Source of the DNA: Paramyrothecium sp. XJ0827
Taxonomy: Eukaryota > Ascomycota > Sordariomycetes > Hypocreales > Stachybotryaceae
Direction of reading: 5' to 3'
Assembly (NCBI GenBank): GCA_020881915.1
Contig: JAJFPB010000001.1
Location: 2,108,001 to 2,172,000 of the forward strand
DNA: 64,000 nucleotides
Shown here: positions 10,879 through 20,486 of the stretch, one piece after another
Layout: each line of letters begins with the position of its first letter
Position numbering within the stretch: position 1 is the stretch's first letter
The notes under the pieces: generated by a model
What the model was told of the DNA's origin: nothing
The model's input: only the letters and a program-made list of their open reading frames with translations
Databases searched by the model: none
Position numbers and translations under genes: made by a program

Positions 10879-11462
10879 GTGCGAAGCAACAAAGGAAGCG
10901 AGCATGGCAAGCGCAGCTAGGAGAGGGCTTGGATTAGAAATTGTCGATAGAAAATGGCATGCTAGAGAGTAGTAGGCCACAGGGCTGGCGTTTGGTGGTT
11001 AAAATTGGTCGTTTACTGGAACAGGGGTGTTCATACGCAGGGTCTCTTAAGGGTTCGGTGACAATTATCATATAGAGGCTAGCTTCGTCAGCCAGCCGGT
11101 GCATATCCCAAGAATATATATCTATGCATAAGTGCGCACATTCTCGCACAACTCATCTCACTCGAGCTACCTTACCTATGTGATACCTAAATTTGCGCCA
11201 CTGCGCTGTAAACGATGGTTCGAAGAGACCACATGTGTTGGCGGCCTGGCAGATGACCGTCGTGGTCACGTGATGCACCATGACGCGCTTCGAGACGCGA
11301 TCATCTACACCCGAGATTTGGATTAATGCGTCCCTTTGGAAGACGGCCCCATCCACAAACGGCCCACGCGTTAGAGGCTGGCCTCTTGTTTGCAAGCCTC
11401 CTTGACTGAGGCTTGTTCATATTTTCCTCAAGGTTCAGCTTTACACATTTACCGTGGCTGCA
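10879..11462. other. Intergenic between CTP synthase and HOS3
   Basis: 584 bp. Holds the 3' UTR of CTP synthase and the promoter of the deacetylase gene. A CACGTG site lies at 11267-11272, about 190 bp upstream of the HOS3 start. No gene seen. Confidence 0.35.
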
Positions 11463-14400
11463 ATGTCATCATCGCATGGCCACCCACTGGCGCCTTCACG
11501 GCGCCAATCAACAAGCACCAAAGACGAGGATGGCGATTTGACTCAGTCACTCAAGCAGCTTTCACTGTCGACAGGCTCTGTGCCAGCATCGCCTCGCTTC
11601 TCAAAGGCTACCAGTCCGCTGCAGCCACCCTCTCGTCACTCTTCACCATCTCCTGGGCGGCGAACGTCTTCACGCAGCCCCTCAAACGGACATGCGTCCC
11701 GTGAAACCTCTCCCAGTCTTGTACGCAAGGCATCAACAAACTCTCTCCGCTCCGCAAATGGTGCCATGCCTCCCCAGTCATCGTCGCGGAGATCCAGCTT
11801 TGCTCAGACTCTGTCGCCCAAACTCAAGCCTTCAAACGCGGGCTTCCCTCCGGACATTCAGGAGAAGCCCCCTCTTACTGCGGAGACGGTCGCGAAGGAG
11901 TTTTTCGAGGCTGAGCTGCAGTCGCATCATGGCCTAACGCCTTTGCGGGAAACGGACACTGTTGTCATTTTGAATGATGCCGTGTACGGCCACCGCTTTT
12001 CCCGCCCCCGTACTTCGCGGAACGCGCTGAGCACGATCGTCGAGCGTCCAGAGCGTATCAAGGCAGCCGTGCTTGGTATTTCAGCCGCGTATGTTCGTCT
12101 AGGAGAGCGCCATTGTGAGGGTGCCTATCCCCTTTCCCCTGAGGTTGACGTGGCTGCGCTGCCCACCATCCCTTTTCGCATTCACAAGACGGATCGTAAA
12201 GTACCGCTATTGTCTCAGGCAGTGGCCAATGTACATGGAAATAAGTGGATGGAAGAGCTTAAGATGATGTGCGATTCAGCTGAGGCGAAGCTTGCGATGG
12301 GAGGAAGGGAACTTCAACGGCCCGACATAAACAGGGGACCCGATCAGCCCCGCCCCGAAAAGCTCCACGAAGGTGATCTTTACTTGTGCTCTGAATCCAG
12401 AGATGCAATGGAGGGTGCGCTTGGTGCTGTCTGTGAGGCCGTAGACTTGGCGTTTGGGTCCGGCCCACGCAGGGCATTCGTTGGTGTCAGGCCTCCAGGA
12501 CATCACTGCTCTGCTTCACACCCATCCGGCTTCTGCTGGGTCAATAATGTTCATGTGGGCATCATGCATGGCGCTCTCGACCACGGGCTCACCCACGCAG
12601 CCATCATCGACTTTGATCTGCACCATGGAGATGGTTCTCAAGACATTGCCTGGCAGCACAATACCCGCTCGATAGCCGCCAACAAAAACGCCGCGGCATG
12701 GAAGAAGACATCTATCGGTTACTTCAGCATTCATGATATCAATTCGTATCCTTGCGAAATGGGAGACGAAGAGAAGGTCAAAAATGCCAGCCTTTGCATC
12801 GACAACGCCCATGGACAAACCGTTTGGAACGTCCATCTGCAGTCATGGAACAGCGAAGCGGAATTCTGGCAACTGTATGAATCGAAATATACCGCTCTCC
12901 TTGAGAAGACCCGAAGCTATCTCAGAACTCAATCGCAACGACTCAAGGCCGCCGGTCAAAACCCCAAAGCTGCCATCTTCATCTCTGCCGGATTTGATGC
13001 AAGCGAATGGGAGAGCGCGGGCATGCAACGGCATCAGGTCAACGTGCCGACAGAGTTCTATGCTAGAATCACGCAGGACATCATCAAACTTGCGGCTGAG
13101 GAGGGTCTGGGCACCGATGGTCGTGTGATTAGTGTGCTTGAAGGCGGCTACAGCAACCGGGCCTTGTTTTCAGGAATCCTCAGCCATGTGAGCGGCTTAG
13201 TGTGCAACCAAGCAGTACAGAAGCGAGTGGAGTCTACCTTCGCGGATGAAAAGAGCCCGACTGGTGATGTTGCTCATGAGAATAGCCCAGCCACCCATCA
13301 GACAAACAAACATGCCTCTGTTCATACCTACGACCCTTCATGGTGGGCAAGCTCGGAGCTCGACAGATTGGAGCACGGCGAGGCCAACGCCCCATCACCA
13401 CCAAAAGCCAAATCTCGAAATGCGATGGCGGCATCATACTCCTCTCCTACGCAGGCCTCCGTCGCCAGAGCCGTGGACCCGGTCAAAGCACGACGCAGCT
13501 TTTCTGGACTTTCGGGGGCGCCGGCACCGGTAGTGCCACGGCTACCTACCCCTCCACCGCCCGAAGTGCCTTGGACCACTGCTGCTCTAGAGTTGTCGAA
13601 ACTGCTCATTCCATCTACTCGTCAGACAGATAGCTGCAAGGCCGAGGATCTCAATGCAGAAGCGACACGTGTAAGAAGGGAGCGACAGTCAATGCTGGCC
13701 GGAATTCCCGTTGCAAGTCCCGAGCCTGTACCTGAGCGGCCTGCTTCGAAAATGTCATTGCGGGAAAGGAGATCGAAGCCTGCCTCAAGAGTAGAGGATC
13801 GCATCGCCGAGCAAGCATCCAAGAACAGAAGAAAGACGGTGGCAGTTTCCGCTCTCCCTGCAGATAAAGTATGTTCCAACCTTATCATTCAATCACAGCA
13901 TTCTAATAGCTCCCAGGCAACAGCGAGGGGTACAACTCCAGATGCCAGCGGTACTCAAGCGGACAGAAGAGTTAGCCGGCGTCTTAGTGGATCGACTGCA
14001 TTGCTCAGGACTACATCCGACACTTCCATCCCGCTGCAGACAAACGCAGATCGTTCGTCAGGGGCAAGCCATGCCGTGCCACCGGCCGTGCCCGCTGCAA
14101 CAGCTGTCAATGGCAAAGCGCCTGTGAAGAAGACCAGGGCTCCAGTTGCAACCCGCCGAGGGCCTGCCGCCAAAACGCAACCTGTCAGACAAAAAGCTGT
14201 CACTCCACCCGCAATCAGCAAGCCAGACTCAGGCTCAGGAGAGGCTGCGGTAGCACCCCCATCTTCGTCATCAACACCGAATGCGGAGGTGGATGACCTT
14301 GAGCAGATCACATCGGGCATGAAAAAGATTAGGATCAACCTCATAACTCAGTCCAAGAAAGAAGCACGGGAGAGAGCTCGTCTGGAGGCTGAGCAGTCGG

Positions 14401-15041
14401 CTTCGTCACCGGTGCTGGAGCAGCCCACTCAACAGATCGCCGCTTTGCCGCTTGATGAGTCGTTGCACACTCCAGTGAGTGAGTCACCCATCGAGCTGCC
14501 AAAACAGACTGCCGAGCTGGACGAGACGCTCGCATATGTACCAACCACAGAGCAATCGTCGAGCTCACCACCGCGAGAAACGCCCAGAGACATTGTCACT
14601 CCAATTCAGGAGGGTTTCTCCTCTGACGTTGTATCTCCGGACCTGCCGCAAAATCAGCCTCCGAGTGCTCGCAGTGTTCCCTTATTGGCCGTACAGCCAA
14701 GCAGTGACCCCGCTGATGTCTTCATCCCGTATCAACCTGACGGCCCAACCCCTGTTGCTGTAGCACAGCCTGAAGCCCTGAAATGGTTGCCTCCCAACGC
14801 CTCCATGTCCGCTGGTACGACTCCTGCAGCAACTCCTAGCCCCGTAAAGAGGCAGGATAAGCTGTTTCACTATACCACTGGCATTCCTTTTGCACCCCGA
14901 TCACAGGTGGCGTCTCCCACCAAATCTGGCGCAGTCGTTCCACAAACCCTCGAGAAAGCGGAGAACATCAACACGGGACACAGGGGGTCCATCTGGGATA
15001 TCCCGGAAACACCACACAAAGAGTCTGACGACTCAAAATAA
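11463..15041 (+). CDS. HOS3: Hos3-type histone deacetylase
   Basis: Zinc-dependent class II-like deacetylase of the fungal Hos3 branch. I start at the ATG at 11463, giving 1192 residues as one open frame. Residues 1-150 are Ser/Pro/Arg-rich and probably disordered. The deacetylase domain spans about 160-600: GVRPPGHHCS near 341-350 with the catalytic His pair, DFDLHHGDG near 383-391 with zinc ligands, GFDASEWE near 510, and the EGGYSNRA loop with the catalytic Tyr near 562. The last 590 residues are low-complexity Ser/Pro/Thr/Ala with basic patches and are likely a disordered regulatory tail. At 13869-13916 a 48-nt stretch has a GTATGT donor, a CTAAT branch and a CAG acceptor and keeps the frame, so it may be an intron; removal would give 1176 residues. 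The gene is tandem to CTP synthase and convergent with HIS2. Confidence 0.92.
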   Translation: MSSSHGHPLAPSRRQSTSTKDEDGDLTQSLKQLSLSTGSVPASPRFSKATSPLQPPSRHSSPSPGRRTSSRSPSNGHASRETSPSLVRKASTNSLRSANGAMPPQSSSRRSSFAQTLSPKLKPSNAGFPPDIQEKPPLTAETVAKEFFEAELQSHHGLTPLRETDTVVILNDAVYGHRFSRPRTSRNALSTIVERPERIKAAVLGISAAYVRLGERHCEGAYPLSPEVDVAALPTIPFRIHKTDRKVPLLSQAVANVHGNKWMEELKMMCDSAEAKLAMGGRELQRPDINRGPDQPRPEKLHEGDLYLCSESRDAMEGALGAVCEAVDLAFGSGPRRAFVGVRPPGHHCSASHPSGFCWVNNVHVGIMHGALDHGLTHAAIIDFDLHHGDGSQDIAWQHNTRSIAANKNAAAWKKTSIGYFSIHDINSYPCEMGDEEKVKNASLCIDNAHGQTVWNVHLQSWNSEAEFWQLYESKYTALLEKTRSYLRTQSQRLKAAGQNPKAAIFISAGFDASEWESAGMQRHQVNVPTEFYARITQDIIKLAAEEGLGTDGRVISVLEGGYSNRALFSGILSHVSGLVCNQAVQKRVESTFADEKSPTGDVAHENSPATHQTNKHASVHTYDPSWWASSELDRLEHGEANAPSPPKAKSRNAMAASYSSPTQASVARAVDPVKARRSFSGLSGAPAPVVPRLPTPPPPEVPWTTAALELSKLLIPSTRQTDSCKAEDLNAEATRVRRERQSMLAGIPVASPEPVPERPASKMSLRERRSKPASRVEDRIAEQASKNRRKTVAVSALPADKVCSNLIIQSQHSNSSQATARGTTPDASGTQADRRVSRRLSGSTALLRTTSDTSIPLQTNADRSSGASHAVPPAVPAATAVNGKAPVKKTRAPVATRRGPAAKTQPVRQKAVTPPAISKPDSGSGEAAVAPPSSSSTPNAEVDDLEQITSGMKKIRINLITQSKKEARERARLEAEQSASSPVLEQPTQQIAALPLDESLHTPVSESPIELPKQTAELDETLAYVPTTEQSSSSPPRETPRDIVTPIQEGFSSDVVSPDLPQNQPPSARSVPLLAVQPSSDPADVFIPYQPDGPTPVAVAQPEALKWLPPNASMSAGTTPAATPSPVKRQDKLFHYTTGIPFAPRSQVASPTKSGAVVPQTLEKAENINTGHRGSIWDIPETPHKESDDSK

Positions 15042-15339
15042 GAAGCTATTCGTAATCTAGGAATCAACAGCACACGAAGAAGGTGGAACAACTTTCTGTT
15101 GTTTAGGCGTAGGAGTAGTCAGGAACCGGGCTGGACTCTGGGGATTGGGTTGTTGGTTTGGCTCTGTTTACATGATACCCCTTTGACACAAGTGGATGGT
15201 GTAGTTAGTGTTGTTTTTTTTATTTGCTGTCACCTCTTGTTCTCGAATTCTTGATTAGATATATCCAGTGCGAGGCAATCTTGTGCCATAGTCTATCAAC
15301 AAAGTCCTTTTTCCAAACTCATCTATGCGAACGTTGTGC

Positions 15340-16486
15340 TTATGAAGGGAAGTGCTCACGGAACACTGACAGCGGGACGCTCACGCTTTCGAGAGTGGAT
15401 CGTTGCTCACTTTCAAAACCAGGGTGAGGGGCGCGCTTAAAGGTCCAGACTTCCTGGATTCCAAGGCTCTCTAGGAAGGTGAGCCCTCGCGCGTAGTTGG
15501 TGGACACCTGCGCGATGCCGTGGCTGTCGTCGGACATGGTGAACTTGCCACCCAAGCTGAGCCACTCCTGAGAAAAGGTTAGCATAGTGGAATCTCGACA
15601 GCAACTGGGTCGCGGGAGGCGGTGGTTCGACTCACCTCTGCGATGAGCCGGCACGGGTACGGCTCGTCGAGGCCCTTGCGCAGAGCAGAAGTGTTGCACT
15701 CAAGCAAGCCGCCCTGCTCGCGGACAAGAGCCAAGTTCCGCTTGACGCGGTCCCACACACCGGCCCACTCGCGGATGTCGCGGCCGGGCTGGCTGCTCAG
15801 CAGGCGGATGAGGTCGAAGTGGCCGACGACGCGGGGCTTCAGGGCGCGCAGCATCTCGTACTGCAGGTCGTAGTAGTCTTCGAAGAGGGCCTCCTCGGTG
15901 GGGCGCGCCGAGGCGGCGACGGCGGCGGCGTAGGTGGCGGCGTCGTAGTCGATGGGGTGGGAGTGGACGTGGTGGACGGAGCCGATGAAGTAGTCGAGAG
16001 CCGGCGACGCGGCGAAGAGGTCCCGGACGAGCGGGCCGAACTCGGGGCGGATGAACTCGGCCTCGAAGCCGATGAGGATGTGCAGCTGCGGGGCGTAGAG
16101 CTTCTGGAGGCGCTGCGCCTCGATGAGGTAGGCGGCGTGGAGCTCCGGGAGGACCTTGAGGGAGGCCTGAGGGTCGCCGCGCTGTGCGTACGTGGTTAGA
16201 TTATGTGTGAGTATCTCATGTGTGAATGTGAATGCATGAGATATAGGTAAGCCCGGGGCTGTGGTGTAAGAGCGGGCCTCGGGATGAGAGCGTGGTTTCA
16301 TTAAGACTTCAAAGCCCGACTCACCTCTTCGGGGTACAAATCCCTCTCGTGGTACCGCGGCATGTGCTCCGTCAGGCCCATGGTCTTGTAGCCGATGGAG
16401 ATGGCGTGCTTGACGATCTCCTCGAGCTGGTCCACGGCGTGGCCAGGGCAGAACTGGCCCGAATGGGAGTGCATCGTGAAGGCCAT
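15340..16486 (-). CDS. HIS2: Histidinol-phosphatase (PHP family)
   Basis: Removes phosphate from histidinol phosphate, the penultimate step type in histidine synthesis, using a PHP-fold metal centre. Three exons, 16325-16486, 15636-16181 and 15340-15567, with introns of 143 and 68 bp; the first has a CTAAC branch, the second GCTAAC and a CAG acceptor. The product is 311 residues, near the fungal norm. PHP motifs are in order: HSHSGQFC at the N terminus, GLTEHMPRY near 37-45, GFEAEFIRP, IGSVHHVHSHPID, VVGHFDLIR, LECNTSALRKG, and SDDSHGIAQV in the last exon. The signature of N-terminal His, TEH, GSVHH, GHFD and SDDSH is complete, so the enzyme should be active. The 298-bp gap to HOS3 (15042-15339) is convergent and shows only a T run near 15211. 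Confidence 0.93.
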
Positions 16487-17378
16487 GGCGGAGGCTGGCT
16501 TCGGGCGCAGGGGTCTGCGAATGCCGGACGGGAAGGGCGCCGAAGAACACTCGAGGCGAGAAGGATTATTTACTGGGCTGCGAGTGAAGCCCACGCTCTG
16601 AGCAAGCGAAAAATGTGAAATATAAGGAGAGTCCAATGAATCGGCAGCTTTTAGGCAGCGTGCGTTAGTTTTGCTTTTTGCTGCCTGTATGGCCCGGGTC
16701 TCGGCGGAGTGTAGATGGCGGGGAGAGGGTTGGCCTACCCGAGACCTGGATTTGTTTAAAAGGTAGGTGGGACCAGCAAGACATTCATATAGATTCGTGC
16801 AGCGAATGGAGGGGGGAAGCCTAATTGAAAGAGGAAAAAGGATTCAAGAAGGCATGCACTAGGAACGGTATCTCGGGCTAACTAAGTAGGCTCACAAATT
16901 CCCGCGGCAAGGTTTGGGGAAGACGTGTTGAGCCATATCTTTTGTTGTTGTGATAGCGTACTGCATTAGTAGCCGACGGTGGGAACATGCTACCTTACCT
17001 ACGCATTCACATGCACTTACGTGGCTAATTTGCCCAAGTTTCATGGGCTCACACATTTCAACCGATATCAGTCGATGACAAGGTGCAGAGGTATAATAGT
17101 GCTGCAGTTACAGCCGAGGCAAAATCAAATTGAAGCTGTCGCCATACTCTTCTACTGCATGCAAACAACCAACCACGTTAACGCCGTGCCAGGGGGTTAG
17201 TCCTTCTGTGAACCAGACCAACAGAAAACAAATATACCTCCACGAATGATGTTCGATGTATAAATCTTTGTTTATAAAAAGAGCAACAACGGAGACGCTG
17301 ATGATGAGACTGAATGACATCGAAGCAAAAGGAATCGCTGGTTGCGGGGTAACAAGTATTGATAAGGTAGACAAGTGC
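16487..17378. other. Intergenic, HIS2 promoter side
   Basis: 892 bp between HIS2 and the DUF3433 gene, both minus strand. No TGACTCA-type Gcn4 site was found by eye upstream of HIS2. No gene or RNA recognised. Confidence 0.35.
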
Positions 17379-20300
17379 TCATGAGGGTATCACAACATCC
17401 CGGGGCGGCCTCCGCCAGTCGGCGCCGCGCCTCGACGACCCCGTCCAGGCCTCGCCCTCGTCCCACGGCGCCCGCATCGCGCGCCCGTTGTCCTGCACCA
17501 CGCCGATGGTGCACGCCCGGTCCGTCACGGTCGTGCCGTCGGGCCCCGGCGCCATGACCTCGAACCACCCGAGGCGGAACGTCTTGCGCCGCAGCCGCCG
17601 CGCCAGCTTCTCCTCGGCCAGCCACTCGACGCCGCGCGGGAGGTGCCACCACAGCGACGAGTCGGCGAGCAGGCTGGCCAGCGCCGCGATGCTCCCCGGG
17701 TTCTTGGGCAGCGCCGCCGGCGACGGCTTGAGCGCGAGCAGCCACACCAGCGTGAGCGCAACGACGAGCGCGAGGCCCGCCGTCAGCAGCGCCGTCTGCG
17801 CCGTCGACTGCACGACGCTGCGCACAAAGTAGATCAGCGTCGCGCGGATGGGCGCTGGCGGCGTGGATGCCGAGCCGGGCCCGAATGGCGTCCGCGCCGC
17901 GTCGCTGTTGAGCGTCTGCGCGCGGACGATGCCGTGTAGCCGTTTGATCGACTCGCCGACCGAAGTTGCGCGCAAGGGCGACCCAAGCCGCTGGAGGGTA
18001 ACCTCGAGCCGCGAGGACAGCACGAGCGCGCGGAAGAAGTCGTCGAGCCCGTTGAGGGCGGTGGTGTCGGCGCCGGTGCCCCGGAGCAGCTCGTAGGCCC
18101 TGCCGCCGTCCAGATCGAGGCCGGAGGGCTGCAGGCTGCGCTCGTCGGGGATGGGGATCGACGTGTTGCTGACGATGAGATCGGCCCCTTCGAACGTAGT
18201 CTCGACGGAGAGGTTGCTAATGGTCTCGTTGCACATGAGCACCGAGACGCTGGCCGCCTCGATGCATGCGGCCCAGACGTAGTTGAATGTTGCGCGGAGG
18301 GGTAGATTGGAGCACGACGACGCTGTGAAGCCGACGTACTGGTTGTCGTCGCAGACTACTGATCTCCTCTCCCGCGCGTTGCCCATCAACGGCCGGCACT
18401 CCATATCTTCGGCTTCGCTGAGGCTAAGCGTCGCCATTTGACAGTCCAACGCTGCCCGTGTCGCGGGTACCGTCGCCACGATCCGTTCCCCCGACGCCGT
18501 CCATTCGGACTCGTCCACTGCCAAGTGCTGCGAGGGATAGACCAGGTCCTCGTAGGTCCAAGCAGGGTAACTTGGCGTGTTGCCGAGAAGCACTTCGTTC
18601 ACCAGCCCCGCGTTGGGGCTGAAGTCGCCAGTGTTGATATCCGTCTTGAAGAACGTTTGCTGCTGAAGCTCGACGTCGACGTGGCGCTCGATTTGGCGAT
18701 CAACAAACAGCCCGGCCGAGAAGATGGGCAGGAGCCACGCGATAAAGGCCACGGTCGTGGTGATGAAGACGCCCCAGTCCCGATACCGCGCTGCTTTCAT
18801 GAGAGTCCTGAAACCCATGGCGTTAGTGTAGTTGAGGCCCATGGCCTCGTCGTAGCCGCACGCTCTCGCGAGGAGCTTAAAGTAAGGAGCCAATCGCTGC
18901 ACGTGGAAGCTGATGCTGCTCACGTACATCGACAGACTCACGAACAGGAATGTGATGAAGGACGTCCAGAGGAAGTAAGATTTGTCTTCCGCCTCGAAAC
19001 GTCGCTCCGGTCCTCTGATCGCAAATACAGCCCATAGTCCTGCGACCAAAAGAGCGGAGACAAGAATGGTGCCGATAGATGCGAGGGCCTGGTGTGTCCA
19101 AGGGTTGTAGGGGCGCTCAGACAGCTCCGATTCGTCCGCATACTTTTCCGACCCCACGGTTGTCTGCGACTCAAACAGTTCGAGTCGGTACTCGTACGTC
19201 GGCCTGGAATCCGGCTGGTGTAGTAGTGTGGTGCACCATGACCCCTGCAGCCTTTGAGCCACAACATTCATGTCCTGGCTGCCGGTAGCACTTAATCTGG
19301 ACATGGGCTGACAACTGTTGGCCAGGAGGGCCGCCGTCCCTGCGATGGTGGTGGGATCTCGCGGAGTGATGCCGTGGGCACCCGGGGCCAAAAGAATCAT
19401 GGGGAGAGTGAGGAGCGCGGCGATGCCGAATATGCCAACCATGGTGTGGAGGATGGCGGGTTGGAGGATGAGGATTCGAGGCGTGCCGACACCGCCGTGG
19501 ACGTGGAAGATGCCGGTGGAGAGGAAGATCTGTACGCGGAGGAGGAGGGAGACGGCGATGGATGCGCCGGCCAGGTAGTGCTTGTTTCGGATGGCCGTGA
19601 AGAGAGCTCGAGGGTAGCTCATGCTCACATAGTCGAGGAGAATGGTACGGGACGCCCGTCTCTTCTTGGCACCCGTCCCCTGGAGGCCCTTGCCCTGATC
19701 GATATCAAGCATGATCCACGGCGTGTAATTCAAGGCCTGGAACTCAACCCTCCACCACAACGCCGCGACAACAGAGATAACTATGACTCGATTAGCATCA
19801 CCAAAGCACCAGTTATCAAATCATAGCTCACTTATAACGGGCCCGAAGATCCACACCCCCTCGACGCTCAAGTCTGCCACCTGCCCGTCGGCCACGGCCA
19901 TGATGACCTCGGCGCAGATGCCGAGAAGGAGGAAGAGGCCTGCGAAAACGGCCACGGACGTCTTCCTCAACCACTTGGGCCTCCATCCGTTGGTCGGGTC
20001 GGCCTCGATGGCGGCGATGACGGTGGTGACGGTGGTGGTGTTGGTGCCGTTGGCGGTGCCCATGGACATGACGGAGGCCCTGGGCATCTGGGTCTTCTGC
20101 TGCGGCTGGACAAAGGGCGTGGTGGAGTGGTAGCTCATCGGGGCCGGGCTGGCGGCCGAGGGCCGCAGGGTGAGGGAGCTGTGCCTCGAGGGCCGGGCCT
20201 CGGTCTGGACGCTGCCGCTGTAGTCCCGGAATGATTCCTTGGAGGGGGCGCCCTGCCTCAGGGGCGCCAGCGAGGAGACGTGTTCGGGGATACTCGGTGG

Positions 20301-20486
20301 CGGCGGCGACTGCGAGGTAGCAAAGTGCTCGGGGATGCTGTTCGGGGCGATCCGCGAGGCGCCGTAGTGCTCGGGGATGTTGGGCGGCGGGGACCGCGAG
20401 GTGTTGCGGTTGCGGCCCTGCTGGGAGCCATGGCTGCTGCTAGGCGCATCGCCCGAGACGTTGATGGTGAGTTCTGGCCGAGCCAT
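17379..20486 (-). CDS. DUF3433 multi-pass membrane protein
   Basis: 1018 residues in two exons, 19832-20486 and 17379-19780, split by a 51-bp intron with GTGAGC donor, GCTAAT branch and TAG acceptor; the join gives a continuous membrane helix FGPVIISVVAALWW. Residues 1 to about 155 are disordered and Ser/Pro-rich, with three spaced IPEH motifs near residues 37, 51 and 68. About eight membrane segments follow, for example near residues 183-205, 213-233, a group ending with the ITTTVAFIAWLLPIFSAGLF helix, and the last near ALLTAGLALVVALTLVWLL. Long loops with Cys and N-glycosylation sequons lie between the later helices. This two-part layout and the WRPKWLRKTSVAVFAG entry are typical of the fungal DUF3433 family, whose function is unknown. 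The 3' half is very GC-rich. Confidence 0.88.

Noticed and set aside
15819..16199. Plus-strand 126-codon frame rich in Gly/Glu/Val
   Set aside because: It is antisense to HIS2 exon 2; its composition is the mirror of a GC-rich coding strand, and HIS2 motifs on the other strand are unambiguous.
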